NCBI GenBank assembly: GCA_036023115.1
Contig: JAYKKT010000041.1
Span: 4,923,501-4,987,500, forward strand
Direction: 5' to 3'
DNA: 64,000 nucleotides
Source of the DNA: Brasenia schreberi
Taxonomy: Eukaryota; Streptophyta; Magnoliopsida; Nymphaeales; Cabombaceae
Part shown: positions 35,201 to 46,689 of the stretch, one piece after another
Layout of the letters: each line of letters opens with the position of its first letter
Position numbering within the stretch: the stretch's first letter is position 1
The notes under the pieces: generated by a model
The model's input: the letters and a program-made list of their open reading frames with translations, nothing else
Databases searched by the model: none
Told to the model about the DNA's origin: nothing
Made by a program: the position numbers and the translations under genes

Positions 35201-36208
35201 AAGAATCTCTTTGCTACTAACATTGCCTTAAATTTTGTCGATAGTACCATCAACTTTATACCTTTTTTTAAGAAACTATTTATAATATATGACTTTCCTT
35301 CCTTTTAGCAAATTAGTTAATTCCTACAGTTGATTTTTTTCAATGGACTCAATTTTCTCATCTATGACTTTTTCATATTTTGACGATTTAGATGAGTCAA
35401 TAGCTTGTTGATATGTCAAGTTATAAGCCAACTCATCTAAATTCATAGAATTGCACACTTCTTCAGTGTGATAATCTTTTAAGGAGGATAGTGTGATCTT
35501 AAGTGTTTTATTTCTACTTAAAGTTTCAGTTTGCTCAAGAGGATTATCATTATCTATAGGTTCAAATGATGATGAATTTAAATCTACTAGATCATCAATA
35601 TATTTATCATTATTCTCAAGGATGTCATTCTTAGTCTCCTCTAAGAATTCAACATTTCTATTTTCTATTAATCCATAATCCTTGTAATAAAACTAATATC
35701 TCTTAAAACCTTTAGGATAACCAATAAATACACATATGAAAGACCTGCTATCTAGTTTATCATTATAGTAATCAAATAGTAATCAAAGATCTTCATTTGC
35801 ACGATAAATCCTCATTTCCTGAGATGACACAGGTCTGACTTTTTTCTAAACCATATCTCAGAAGGTGTAGAAAATACAACCTTACATTGGTACTCTATTT
35901 AGAATATATATAGCTACACAAACAACTTCTTCCTAAAATACCCTAAGAAAAAAAACATCTATTAACATGAACCTAGTCATATTCAATAAGGTCATGTTAT
36001 ATCTATCTACACCATTTTGTTGAAGTTTCTAGGCATGATATTTTGTTTTGTAATATCAAATTCTTTACAGTATTCCAAGAATTTTGTAGAGGTATACTCA
36101 CTACCCCGGTCTGATCTTAAGACTTTAATTATCTTCCCTAATTGATTTTCAACTTCTTGCTTATATTCTTTGAATACCTTAAGTGGCTTAGACTTATATG
36201 CTAAGATA

Positions 36209-36279
<71 letters not shown>

Positions 36280-37242
36280 ATATCTTAAATAATCATTGAT
36301 AATCATTATAAAATATACTTTTTCATGATAAGATCTTACCATAAAGAGTCTACATAAATCAGTGTGAATAATCTCTAATAAGGTTATTGCTCAGATTATT
36401 TCTTTGAAAAATGATTTTATGGTCATTTTGTCTTGTATACATACCTCACACTTATTAAAAGTATTTTTGTGAAAAATAGGCAATAAATTAAAGTTGGTTA
36501 ACTTTCTCGACTTGTTCAAACTTATATGTCTCAAGCGTTTATACCATACATTCACATTAATCTCATAGACACAATCAATATAAGCAAAAAAACAAATTTC
36601 ATTTTTATTTATATTATGTTTAAACAAATCATGCTCATGATCAAATAAACCTTAAAAAGTTATTCTATCATGTTTTTCCATGGTAACTTTGCTAGGGACA
36701 AATCTGACTTCAAACCTTTTTTTTACCAAGATAGGGACCGATACAAGATTGCCCATAAAAACCTGATGCTCACAAGGTTTTATTCCTATAGATTCATCAC
36801 TCTCTCTTTATCCTTTGAGATATGTTGTGTCGCTCCAAAACCGAACAAGGGCCCTGCTGATCGGGTTGGAGATGGTTCGGCCTACTGTGGGTGTAAAACT
36901 CTCCCAGTACTGGTTTTCTCCATTAGCAAGACGCGAACCATAGATATGCTTTAGTAAAATAAATGACTAATTTAGGAGATTTGATAGGTTCCCTTGTTCG
37001 TGGCAACGAAGATGACAAGAATGAAGCCATCCTTCTTCGTTCCATCAGCAGAAGAGTATGCAGATTGGTGCTTGCGTTGGATAGGTGGGGAAGAGGTGGT
37101 GTGCACGCCCTACTGGAGTCATTACATTCAATGGGTTGCAGTTAAGTTCGTGCCGGATCGGCTGCTCGACTGGTGGATGCTTCGTCGATCCATTGAACTA
37201 CGAGCGAAGCAACTCGCCGAAGAGCATTCCAAGCGCGCATGA
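31495..37242 (+). CDS. Very-long-chain 3-oxoacyl-CoA reductase (KCR), gene A
   Basis: Exons 31495-32108, 33043-33112 and 36988-37242 (939 nt, 312 aa, TGA). Junctions GC|GTAAGT, CAG|GTACAT, CAG|GTAAGT and TAG|GTTCCC keep frame. KCR reduces 3-ketoacyl-CoA with NADPH, the second step of very-long-chain fatty acid elongation in the ER membrane. Residues 4-33 form a hydrophobic anchor. The SDR fold follows: TGPTDGIG at 51-58 binds the cofactor, NNAG marks the central strand, and catalytic Ser (about 187), Tyr200 and Lys204 sit in GSGSAS...YAASK. Exon 3 carries VPLFVATKM and the family's CTPYW motif. I see no C-terminal dilysine signal. Intron 1 (934 bp) has an RTE scrap and a (TA)n tract; intron 2 (3875 bp) has a copia fragment. 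Closest named plant relatives, from family knowledge, are KCR1 and the At1g24470-type protein. Confidence 0.93.
32162..32219. repeat. (TA)n microsatellite in KCR-A intron 1
   Basis: About 29 uninterrupted TA units, starting some 50 bases after the exon 1 donor. Confidence 0.97.
32297..32663 (-). mobile_element. RTE-type LINE copy E, short 3' fragment
   Basis: 367-bp RTE tail fragment with the C-terminal codons ([26 protein letters not shown]) and a GTTGTTGTTGT tail on the minus strand. Flanked by TGAAAATTAGATAC (32283-32296) and TGAAAATTGGATAC (32664-32677), a 14-bp target duplication with one change. It lies antisense to its host gene in intron 1. A related sequence at 37592-37760 lacks it. 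Confidence 0.9.
33720..36836 (-). mobile_element. Copia 2: LTR-less Ty1/copia fragment in KCR-A intron 2
   Basis: Minus-strand pol of the same broad family as copia 1, antisense to KCR-A. Pieces in element order: protease edge (about 36836-36670), integrase zinc-binding part (WYKRLRH, 36627-36391), integrase core (RSDRGSEYTSTKF, 36342-36007), linker, RT (about 35300-34800; SWLNFKFEMKDMGEASYILGI at 34815-34633) and RNase H (34350-33950). gag, leader and both LTRs are missing. The low-coordinate end stops within the sequence that precedes the polypurine tract in copia 3. Heavily mutated. Confidence 0.88.
36199..36280. repeat. (TA)n(TG)n compound microsatellite within copia 2
   Basis: TA run to about 36253, then TG units. 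It sits at the same place in the integrase where copia 1 has a short TA run (24266-24282), so it expanded from an ancestral seed. Confidence 0.93.
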
Positions 37243-37419
37243 GAGAGAGAGAGAGGGTTGACTACAAGAGAACATATCAAGCTTAATTTTACTATATTAA
37301 TTGAGCTAGTAACCCTGTATTAACTGCTTCTACGTCATCATTTTTTATTTTCATTGTAGCCGCCATCGTTTACCTTGTACCTAAACTTAGGTATTTGTGT
37401 TATGTAAGTTCTTGATGGT

Positions 37420-37420
<1 letters not shown>
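37243..37420 (+). other. 3' flank / probable 3' UTR of KCR gene A
   Basis: Sequence after the TGA begins with a short GA run. No clear AATAAA is seen; the poly(A) site cannot be set. Confidence 0.4.

Positions 37421-37492
<72 letters not shown>
37421..37492. repeat. (CT)n microsatellite
   Basis: About 36 CT units just downstream of KCR gene A, followed by a CA/TA-rich stretch. Confidence 0.97.
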
Positions 37493-37494
<2 letters not shown>

Positions 37495-37591
37495 ACATAC
37501 ATGCACAAACACACACATATACATACATGTGTACGCGTGTGTGTGATTTCAGAACGTTAAACTCTACTATTGTTCACATCATTGCACATAC

Positions 37592-38060
37592 AGTATATGG
37601 ATGTACTCACCAAAGACATAGTCAACGGCTAACAATGATGAAAAATGGATTCTTTCCGTATTCTTTTAAAATTTCTTGCTTTAACGAAATTTAAGCCCGA
37701 ATTTTCCAAAGAGGGAGTATCATTATATGTCACCTAAACACGAATGGTTCTTGCACTTAGCTAATCAATTTTTGTTTATTAAAATCTACGGTGTAACCAT
37801 ACACACACTCTATGTCTATATATATGTGTGTGTGTGCATTTTCTGTGTTCGGTTTTTTATGCGTATGTATAATTTATGTGTGTCTACCTATGTATGTACA
37901 TCTACAAACAGCACATGTGTGTGTGCTCTCTTTCTCTATATCCAAAATATTTTTAGTCGGCATAAGCTTTTATTTGGTTATGATGGAGCCACATGAACAA
38001 TTTACATAGATTGCTATTCGACGTGGGCCTCTATATCTCGACAGACAAAAGTCTCCTTTT
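37592..38060 (+). pseudogene. Exon-less duplicate of KCR intron sequence
   Basis: 37592-37760 matches KCR-A intron 1 (32233-32282 plus 32664-32760): GTATATGGATGTA(C/G)TCACCAAA, TGCTTTAACGAAATTTA and CCAAAGAG. 37945-38060 resembles intron 2 (33535-33625): CATAAGCTTTT, TTATGATGGAG(C/G)C and TGAACA(A/G)TTTACA. Exon 2 should lie between but is absent, replaced by TG-rich sequence. I infer a remnant of a third KCR copy, or a duplicated non-coding block. Confidence 0.7.
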
Positions 38061-40490
38061 CAATCTCATAAGTTTGGTGCAACATGGAGCATTCAATTGC
38101 AACGCTCCTGAAAGACTTTCCACAACACCGTAGATTAAGAAAACTAAAAACATTTCTTTTTCGAAGCTAAATTCAAATCTAGTTTTGTAGCTATACACTT
38201 GGTGAAACTAAGTTTGGAGGTCTAGAAGTCTTGAAAGGATAATCCCAAAGAGTGGCTTCCAATGTCTATATAATGTTTACATTAACTTTTCATGAATTTA
38301 TTTGTTAGGGCCAACCTAACCCTGCTTATATTTATAAAATAAGAAATAAAACATGCATGTATTTTTATATTATTTTTTCTTTGTTAGTGGACAAACGATG
38401 GCCAATATATGCCACCTTTTGTGCCTTGATCATTTGAAGGAGTGGTATCAACTTTCACAAATCGTGCACAGGAATCTATGACTCTCCGTGCTAGGAGATT
38501 GCCTCAAAAGCGACTTCAACTTGAAGGTTAAGTGTCATGTTCACACTGATAAGTTAACATGGCCATTTTGGAACCAGCCCAACGGTTTGAATGAGAACCG
38601 AGTCAAGTTAGAAACTGGAACCAGTCAACTGCACATGGAACCATAACAAACTAAGCGGCTCCCAGCTTGGCTACAGTTTCTCCTCCATGAAACCATAACT
38701 AGAATCACATTACTGGTTCTGGTTTTGGTTTTATTTTACAAGTATATTGGAAAATGTTTTCAACTTTTTTGGTTTTTGTCATTTTGTTGATTCATATCAT
38801 AATTAAACAAGAACCATCAATTACAAACTATAATCAGAACTTATTAACACCCAAAATTGCATTGGACCTGGAGCTATTGCCAAGATATAATAGCCCTCTT
38901 CCCAATATGAGCATACTCAAGAACCATGAGGAGCTACCATGGAAGTCGATGAAATGATTAATGGGCCATTATCGAGACCACTAAGATAAAAATAATTGCC
39001 CTTAAGAGATATGACTAAATACTCTCTAATATTAGGTATGAGTTATGAGCCACTATTTAAGATTTGGAAAGCGAATGGATCATTTAGAAAAGTGAAAAAT
39101 AATCTACAAACTAACCTACCCTCGACTATAGTAGGAGGTACTCACCATGAAGACTTCAACAATCACACACATCATGAAAAACATATATTTGATTTCCTTT
39201 ACTTTTTGTTTCTCTTTCCTTCATCTTTGTAATATGTAATCCTTAGTCAGTTCCTTTTTTCCATATAGGTAACAAAAATTTCCCTTTTCATTCTCTATGT
39301 TTTACTTTTGAAATTTGTCTTTCTATATTAAGTTGCACCATAAAATATACCACCACCAACCTATCACGAATCTACCTTAAGTTTTAAAGTGTACAATAGC
39401 TCTAATTTTAGCAACTTTTCTCAATTCTTTAACATTTGCAAAGATTATTTTATCTACTCTCCAACAAAGCAAGAACTGCTCAAATCTGAGTTTGAACAGC
39501 TGAGATGTAAAGGAAAGTATTTGACCCTATTAGAGGTACTTAGTGTCTTAGTCAATAGAACATACATTCCTTAGAAAAGGATATAGCTCAACCAAACCCA
39601 AAATCAATGACTTTTTACTCTTTTGTAAGGTCCTTCTATCCCCTTTTTGAGAAACAAAGTATCTTGCAAACCAAAGCTCAAATAGAGAAGTTATAACAAA
39701 ATAAGAATATAGATCTCGATAAGATTGAAAAAATGACTAAAAATTGAATTCTTATTGGAGTTACCTTTGGTTTGTTGGATAGCTCTCCATATCAATTTTC
39801 TAATTCACTAAGAATCACATCAACTGGAGTTGTATCACATGACATGTGACCAAACTAAAAGACCTAGTCAAAGCTATCTTCGCTCAATCTAATTTCCAAA
39901 TCGAGGTAACCCAAAATCGGCAAGGTCCTAATTTTTGACTCGTTTTTAACCCAAAACTGAACAAGGCTCTTGAAAACTACCATGCCTCCATCATGGTCAT
40001 TCTCTTCAAGGTACTTGGTTGAGGATTTCTAAAGACTCATCGTACATTAATCCTTAATGAATTTGGCATTCCCTCTATAGAGTAGAGGTTAACACCTTTT
40101 GGCATGGTCACACCCAAACAACTCATAGCTGCAAGATTATTTTGTCATTCAAGTTTTAATACTGAATAGCATGAAACAACTTTAGTACACCCATGAAGGA
40201 CAACAAGGTGGTAAGATGGCATAAGAATTAGAAGAAGACTTAGAAGATAGAAATGAAGGCATAAGAACTAGAGAAAGACGAAAAGATGAAAGTATAGCTT
40301 GAGAAGAAATGAGGTGTCCAATTCCCTTTTATAGAAGTAGTTGTTGGGTAGCATCAATGGTAAAATAATTTTTTTAAAGGATGATGTGTGAGAATCAAAT
40401 AAAATATTTTCATTTTGAAATATATGAATTACGACTCATCCTCTCAGTAAATTCGGACACGAGTTCTAGGGGGCAAATTCTTAAAATTGA
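38061..40490. other. Unannotated sequence, probably old repeats
   Basis: No recognisable protein, RNA gene or terminal repeats. ORFs stay below 80 codons. Confidence 0.4.
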
Positions 40491-40499
40491 AAATTGTAT

Positions 40500-42170
40500 C
40501 TTCATTGAGGACTCTACAAGGAAACCCAAAAGTCAAATGAAATAGAAAAATTGATGGTAGATGGCAAGAAAAGTGAGATTGTGATCATGACCAACCCATT
40601 AGAGCAACCAAAGACAAAAAAAGTCTCTTAGGAAGAAACAACAAAAGCCAAAAGACTATTTTTGAAACTTTAGCGACTCTGTATAAAGGAGGCTAAAGAG
40701 GAGAATCATCATTCCTATTCTATTTGTATTTTCTTTAGCATAGATTTCTTGTTTCTTGGTAGACTTGGATTGCCTTCTATGTAGGTTATAGGAACTTCCT
40801 AATAGATTGAATTTTCACTCCTTTGTGTTCCTCTCTTATCAACAATACTCTACTTCTCTTATCTTGAATGAGATCTGTACCACTCGAGTTCTACCCCATT
40901 CGAGCTACCATTCTTGAGGCTTTATGAGGAATCAAGTAGAATACATTGCTGAGGATTCCTAGGAGTCCACAATTACATGAACTCTTTTAGAAACTCCTCT
41001 AAGTTTTGAAGGTAAATGTCCTCTAGCATGCCTATGCCCTATCTACTTCATCTATATAGACCCATACCAACTAAGTGGATTTTTATGCCAAACTCATAGC
41101 ATTTAGACATTTGCAAGTGCAACATACTCTTTTGGCATGCTTGATGGGACCATCGGAGTGGTTAAGATTGATCGTTATTAGAAAGTACCTATTACATCAA
41201 GAATTTGAATTGAGAGGGGTCTAATGATGATCCTCCTAATGTTCCTCTCTGGCCAACCTTATATAGAGTGGTTAATGCCATTCTAAAATAGTCCTTTCAA
41301 ATTTTTTTAGCTTCTTATTAAGAGATATTACCTATCTTAATTTTCTTGTTGCCCGGTTTTGAGTGTTTTGATGGACTAATTATGGACACAATCTCACATT
41401 TCTTGCCATCTATTACCAATTCTTCCATTTTCATAGGTCTTATTGGTTTCTTTCTAGTCTTCAATGTCGATAGAATTTTTGGCATTAACATTTTAAAGAG
41501 TGTATTTCTCTTGAAAATGTGAAGCTCACTCTGACCTTGGCACAAAAACAAGCTCAAGTTGTTTGGATATACAAGGATGAGATAGACATAATGCATGTTT
41601 AGTTGAGGACATTGACATGAGGAGTTATTAAAAGGGTTCAAGCAATTGTAGGTCCTTGGGAATCCTCGATGAAGTACTCTATTTAATTTCTCAGAAAGCC
41701 TCCAGAATGAGTAGTATGAATGGGGTAGATCTTGTGGGGTGTGGGTCTCACTCAAGATACGAGAATGATTCTATTGTAGATAAAAAATGAATGTAAAGGA
41801 TTATAAAGTCAATCTATTATGAAGTGTATGTTATAAATAACTACAAAGAAAGGAAAGCCTATGCTACCAAGAAGAGTAGGAATGAACATCTAGAGTAGAG
41901 ATTAATTTGATGATCTTGATGTTCACCTCTGGTCTCCTTTACATAGAGTGGTTACGACGATTCTAGTCTCTAATTTTTGTTAGTTTATTTTTAAAATATG
42001 TTTCATAGCTTAATTTCTCTATTGCCCACTTTTGGTTGCTTTAATAAGCTGGTAACAATTACATGATTCTTGTCACCAACCATCATTCTTCTATTTTCGC
42101 ATCTCATCTAGGCCTCCTTCTAGAGTATTCAGTGATTATGATTTTGATGTTAACACTTTATCCCCTACAA
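40500..42170. repeat. Three related copies of an unclassified repeat, one inverted
   Basis: Plus-strand 40540-40640 reads VDGKKSEIVIMTNP; minus-strand 41480-41325 reads VIDGKKCEIVSIISPSKH; 41985-42130 is a further diverged minus-strand copy. The preceding TACATAGAGTGGTTA-type sequence (41262 and 41945) is repeated too, so a block of about 250 bp was duplicated at an offset of about 690 bp. Family unknown, possibly an old LTR element. Confidence 0.6.
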
Positions 42171-42889
42171 CTTGTGTATGAATTTGCTTAGGAGATGAGA
42201 CATACATTATTGATTTCAAGCCAAAAATCTTTAGTTCGATTCTCAAGATTAATGTTTTAAGAAACCTACTTTACCATTGAGCTTGCCCAATGATGATTTC
42301 TATAAAAGGGAGTTTAGACCCTCATTTATTTTCAAGCTATCACTTTCCTTTTACTTTTCTTCTTTCTCTATTTCTTCTTGCCTTTGTCCCTTGCATTGTT
42401 GTCTTCTAATTTTAATGTCTTTAGCATCTATATAAATCTCAAAAAATGATACTTGGTCCCATAAAGCAAAAGTATAGATCGAGCTTTCCTCGAAATAGAC
42501 CTACAACATCTATATATATATATGCTAAAATGCTTATATGGTACACTTTTTATAGAGTTTACCTATGTGAGTGTGAAGTAGGGTTACTTATCAGAGTCTT
42601 AGGTTTGACACTTAAAGCACTCTTTAGAAAGGATATTAGACATAAGGTAATATGACATATACTGGCATTAAAATCTTATATATAAACATACATACTTGTT
42701 CAATTGAATTGGATAGTTCAAATCTTGCATATTATTCAATTAGGATGAGTAAAACCCATATTTTGCTAGGTAAAGATTTAAATCGTGAGATGTTTTTATT
42801 GAAACTATAAGATTTTCATAGTGATTTTTCAAATGATGAGAGATTGTTGGGTGATTTTTAAAATACCCAAAAAAATTTAGTGAAGGTTA

Positions 42890-43140
42890 TGTTACAACAA
42901 TATTGTGGCATTAACAACCACTTACTTGGATGGTAATTATGATTATCCGTAGCACATGTAATGTTTGTAACTCATAAGTATTATACAACGTGTTGTAGCA
43001 TTAAGAGGTATTTACTTGAGTGATAATTGTTCTCATTAATAGCACCTAATAGTGGTTGCAACTTAGATGCATTTAGGAGTCATGTTATGACATTAAGAGC
43101 AATCTTCTTGAGTGGTAATCATGCTCATTAATATCATGAA
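42890..43140. repeat. Three imperfect tandem copies, period about 92 bp
   Basis: GCATTAA-A-- followed by TTACTTGAGTGGTAAT and CTCATTAATAGCAC recurs at about 42908, 43000 and 43092 with drift. Confidence 0.8.
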
Positions 43141-43309
43141 TTACATCTTTACCATGTCTATATATAGTAGTGTCATAAACAAAATACATCCAACTTTTCT
43201 CTCATAATGTGGGTCATTTTTTGCTTACTTTTTGAAGAGAGTTGGTAAGTCCTATTGTAGTGTCAATTGGATTTGCAACAAATCATCTTTGCTTTGCCAA
43301 CTTGTGTAA

Positions 43310-43651
43310 GACTTGGTTGTGTTTCTGTAAATGAATTGAGGGTCTTTGTCGTATCCTAAAAGTGTTTGTCCGGGTCAGTTGTATTTGGTTATTTGATAGC
43401 AGTGACGATAAATAAACCTAAAAGTTAGCATTTATCGTGTCTCGAATAATAGTGTTATCTTAACATTCTTTTTCATGGTTGACTTGGTTGTGTTTCTGTA
43501 AATGAATTGAGGGTCTTTGTCGTATCCTAAAGGTGTTTGTCCGGGTCAGTTGTATTTGGTTATTTGATAGCAGTGACGATAAATAAACCTAAAAGTTAGC
43601 ATTTATCGTGTCTCGAATAATAGTGTTATCTTAACATTCTTTTTCATGGTT
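43310..43651. repeat. 171-bp tandem duplication, copies nearly identical
   Basis: 43310-43480 and 43481-43651 differ, as far as I can see by eye, at one base in the body (CTAAAAGTG versus CTAAAGGTG). Copy starts GACTTGGTTGTGTTTCTG. No coding capacity. Confidence 0.95.
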
Positions 43652-44104
43652 GAAATTCAATCTCTTGAGTGCCGACTACTCAAGAAACTGTGACATCTAC
43701 CAAAGCTCTACACCAATCTTTTCCAACACAACATACTTGATGCTTGCACAACCTTAGGTTGATTTCTTGCTATGTGTCTACACATTGTGAAAGCTTCTCT
43801 ATAGCTTTCTTCTATCTCAACTTCATGATGGAGCCGAGTATGATACAGTTGGTATGCTTAATCAATAGATGATAATTTCCTTACATGGAAGAGAAACTCA
43901 AGCTCCTTCATTGTGCAACCTATTCATCTAACATGCTAGAGCAGGGGGCATATCTAGTTTGAATCTACATCATGGAAGGAAGGAAGAGTATATGGTGCGA
44001 TTGACTTCTTCGTGAGATGATAGAGATATCGGGTTGTGTTTCTCTATCTCCAATTGCCGCAACCATCACCAATGGTCAAGACCACTCTTCAATAGAATAT
44101 GTAG

Positions 44105-44230
44105 TGAATCATATATCACAATATTACTAAGGCAATATAGATAGATAGAATCTTATATCACAATATTACTAAGGCAATATAGATAGATAGAATCTTATAT
44201 CACATATTACTAAGGCAATATAGATAGACA
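44105..44230. repeat. Three tandem copies, period 42 bp
   Basis: TATATCACAATATTACTAAG plus GCAATATAGATAGATAGAATC at 44112, 44154 and 44196. The third copy lacks two bases. Near identity implies recent expansion. Confidence 0.92.
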
Positions 44231-44239
44231 ATACACGTC

Positions 44240-45140
44240 CATCTAAGTCTTGAGATTATGCTTCTACAACAACAAACTTGAAGAATTCTTCTACCATCAC
44301 AACATATCCGCCATTACGAATACTATTGTTGACAATTTCTCCTCACCACTCTCATGACATGGTACTGAAAATTAAGCCTAAAAATTTGAAAAGCAAGATA
44401 TTATTGATGTTGAGAGAAGTCAGCAACATCAACAATCAATATGAACACTTGATCACGAACTATTTCTGCCCAAATAACATTAGTAACAAGGTCATTTGGC
44501 AGAGGCAAATCAATTAACAATCTGGATGCCAACTTAAATATGAATATCGTAGATTGAATCCACAAGAAAATGCTGTTGAAAACTTGAATGAAGTTGAAAT
44601 ACTGCTCTACAAAATAACATAGTCCACACAAAAAAGAATTTGTGAGTTACTACACAAGAGCTTTAAGGCATGTCGATGTACTTCCTTGAAGCTTATTTTG
44701 TCACCTCCGAGTGCAAGTGGATGTCAAAGAAATGCCTTCAAGATACAATGGAGTCACTTCCAATTAGTCTTCCACACACAATCGATCCCAAACAAACAAT
44801 GTTGCTATCATACTTAATGGTGTTTGTTCCTTTCATGTACACCCAAGAGAATAAAAAGAGCACTTCAAGAAAATTTCTGAAATATGAATCATGAAAGAAA
44901 CTATTTGATGGAGGAGGTTACGCAATGAGTTGAGATTGATATCTCTCCCTAGCTTGTTGTCTAAATGCTCCTCTTAGAATTGGCATGGCAATGACATTTC
45001 ACAATCAATAATAACAACAAACTGCAAATAAGAGTAGAAAGTGTTGGAAGTCCAACTACCATATCAGCTTACAATTAAGATTACAATTTACAAAATACAA
45101 ATAAAAATTATAAAGTTCAGACTTCAAACTTCAATTTCAA
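44240..45140. other. Unannotated sequence
   Basis: Short ORFs on both strands without a recognisable family. It may belong to the neighbouring hAT remnant but no motif shows it. Confidence 0.4.
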
Positions 45141-45149
45141 TGATTCATT

Positions 45150-46070
45150 TCACAAAACATGGACCATAATCAATAAATATATCATAAGCATTATAGTCAA
45201 GGTCTGCATCAACATCATCTCCCTCCTTTTCTTTCCTTTCATAATTGGGTTCTTCAATCTATCACCTTCCACATCATCATCTTCATTCTCCACTTCTACC
45301 TCTATTGCTCTCCAGTTTTCATCCTCTAAATTGAAGGGGCCCTTCTTATTTTGGTAGCTAAATAGGTTATATGACAACTTTCTTGTCCTTCTTACATCTC
45401 TTTGCATTTGTCTATAAAGAAAACAAAAAAAAATACAATAATATTATGTACTTAGAAAATCATTCAAATTGATATGAACGTTATGAGTATAAGTAGGGAG
45501 TAACAAACATATTATAATTAAATTTTAACTTTGTCTTAACTTCATATTGTATGCAATATAGATGAACATGCTTCAATGTGTTTCTCTTCTTTGTGTGAAT
45601 GCATTAAAAAAACTTCAATTTCTTTCGCATCCACTCGAAATTCTTGTTTGACTTTATATACATTGAGCAAACCTCACCACGTGTGATGCATCTACACAAA
45701 ACAAAACTTACCATTCATTTAAAACAAAACATAATAAATGAAAGAATGTCTTAAGAAGCAATACATGTCATAAGAATTAAGAAGTAATAACAATTTATTA
45801 AAAAAACAAATCATGCATGGCCACATCTTGGAGCGAAGTTGCAATTGGCCTTTCAAAATCTCTAACTTTATTTATATACTTAGCTCTAAATGGATGTTGC
45901 ACAGAATCTTGTATAAGATTAATTACATTAAATATTCCTTTCTTAATTTTTTCATCCTTTATAAAGTTGGTAGTAAATCTAATAGAGGAATTAAGAAAAT
46001 ATGCAGTTGCATGCAAATCATAATGCATTTGTTGGTTCTAGCATGCATCATTTGTCTTCTAAACCTACTT
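45150..46070 (-). pseudogene. hAT-superfamily transposase C-terminal remnant
   Basis: Minus-strand pieces in order. 46028-45798 has DLHATAYFLNSSIRF, then KKGIFNVINLIQD and FERPIATSLQD, matching the LHaAaYfLNP...GlxxvI...FgxpxAi block of plant DUF659/hAT transposases. About 45700-45590 has a HSHKEEKHIEAC-like string where the family has iHtKkRNrLe. 45407-45150 has LSYNLFSYQNKKGPFNLEDENW and an acidic tail, where the family has LVYVhYNlrL plus an acidic end. Stops separate the pieces. The BED zinc finger and catalytic Asp region are not visible. GATAC-rich DNA at 46550-46687, ending AACATTG, may be one terminus. Confidence 0.72.
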
Positions 46071-46689
46071 TAGAAGTGACCGCGCGGTCAAAATTTACTT
46101 GTATTTTCAATTTAGCCTTATCCAGAATATGAACATATTCACAAGCCTATTACCTTTATACATCGAGTACAATACTTCCATGCGGGATCGGACCAATTAA
46201 ATGCCATTAGGCCGAGCAAAGATAAACTACAACAAGAAAAATGTTTTACAAAGGTGAAAATTCTCGAAATCTGTGAAAACCCCAAAATTTTCAAGTGAAA
46301 AATCAGGTGAGAAAGGATTGGGGATGAAATGAGGGTAGTATAATACGGATTTGACAAAAACCTTATTGATTTTTATGGGTTTAAGAGGAAAATGTGTGAA
46401 TTTTTCATGAAATCAAGCAAATGGAACATAGGGAAAAGGTTTGAAAGCAAATACAAGGGATAGGAAATGATTTGCAACAGGCAAAACAACAAAAAAAACT
46501 AGCGGTTCTCGGGTTTAAATACTTAGAGAAATCAACATCGACTCATATGATACAATACAATACCATACCATATGGTACAATATGATAAATTCTTAAAAAT
46601 GATATACTTGCCTATACCATGTCGTTCTAGAATGTGATACATGATAAATTCGTATTGTATCGATACGATACAAGTTTTACAACATTGCT

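Noticed and set aside
42890..43651. Tandem units considered as a CRISPR-like array
   Set aside because: Repeats are directly adjacent or drifted, with no unique spacers of even length; plant nuclear context.
46077..46090. 14-bp palindrome TGACCGCGCGGTCA
   Set aside because: A few palindromes of this length are expected by chance in 64 kb; nothing around it supports an operator.
44797..46687. CAATGTTG at 44797 as the second terminus of the hAT remnant ending AACATTG at 46687
   Set aside because: The 8-bp flanks do not match, so no target duplication supports these two as a pair.
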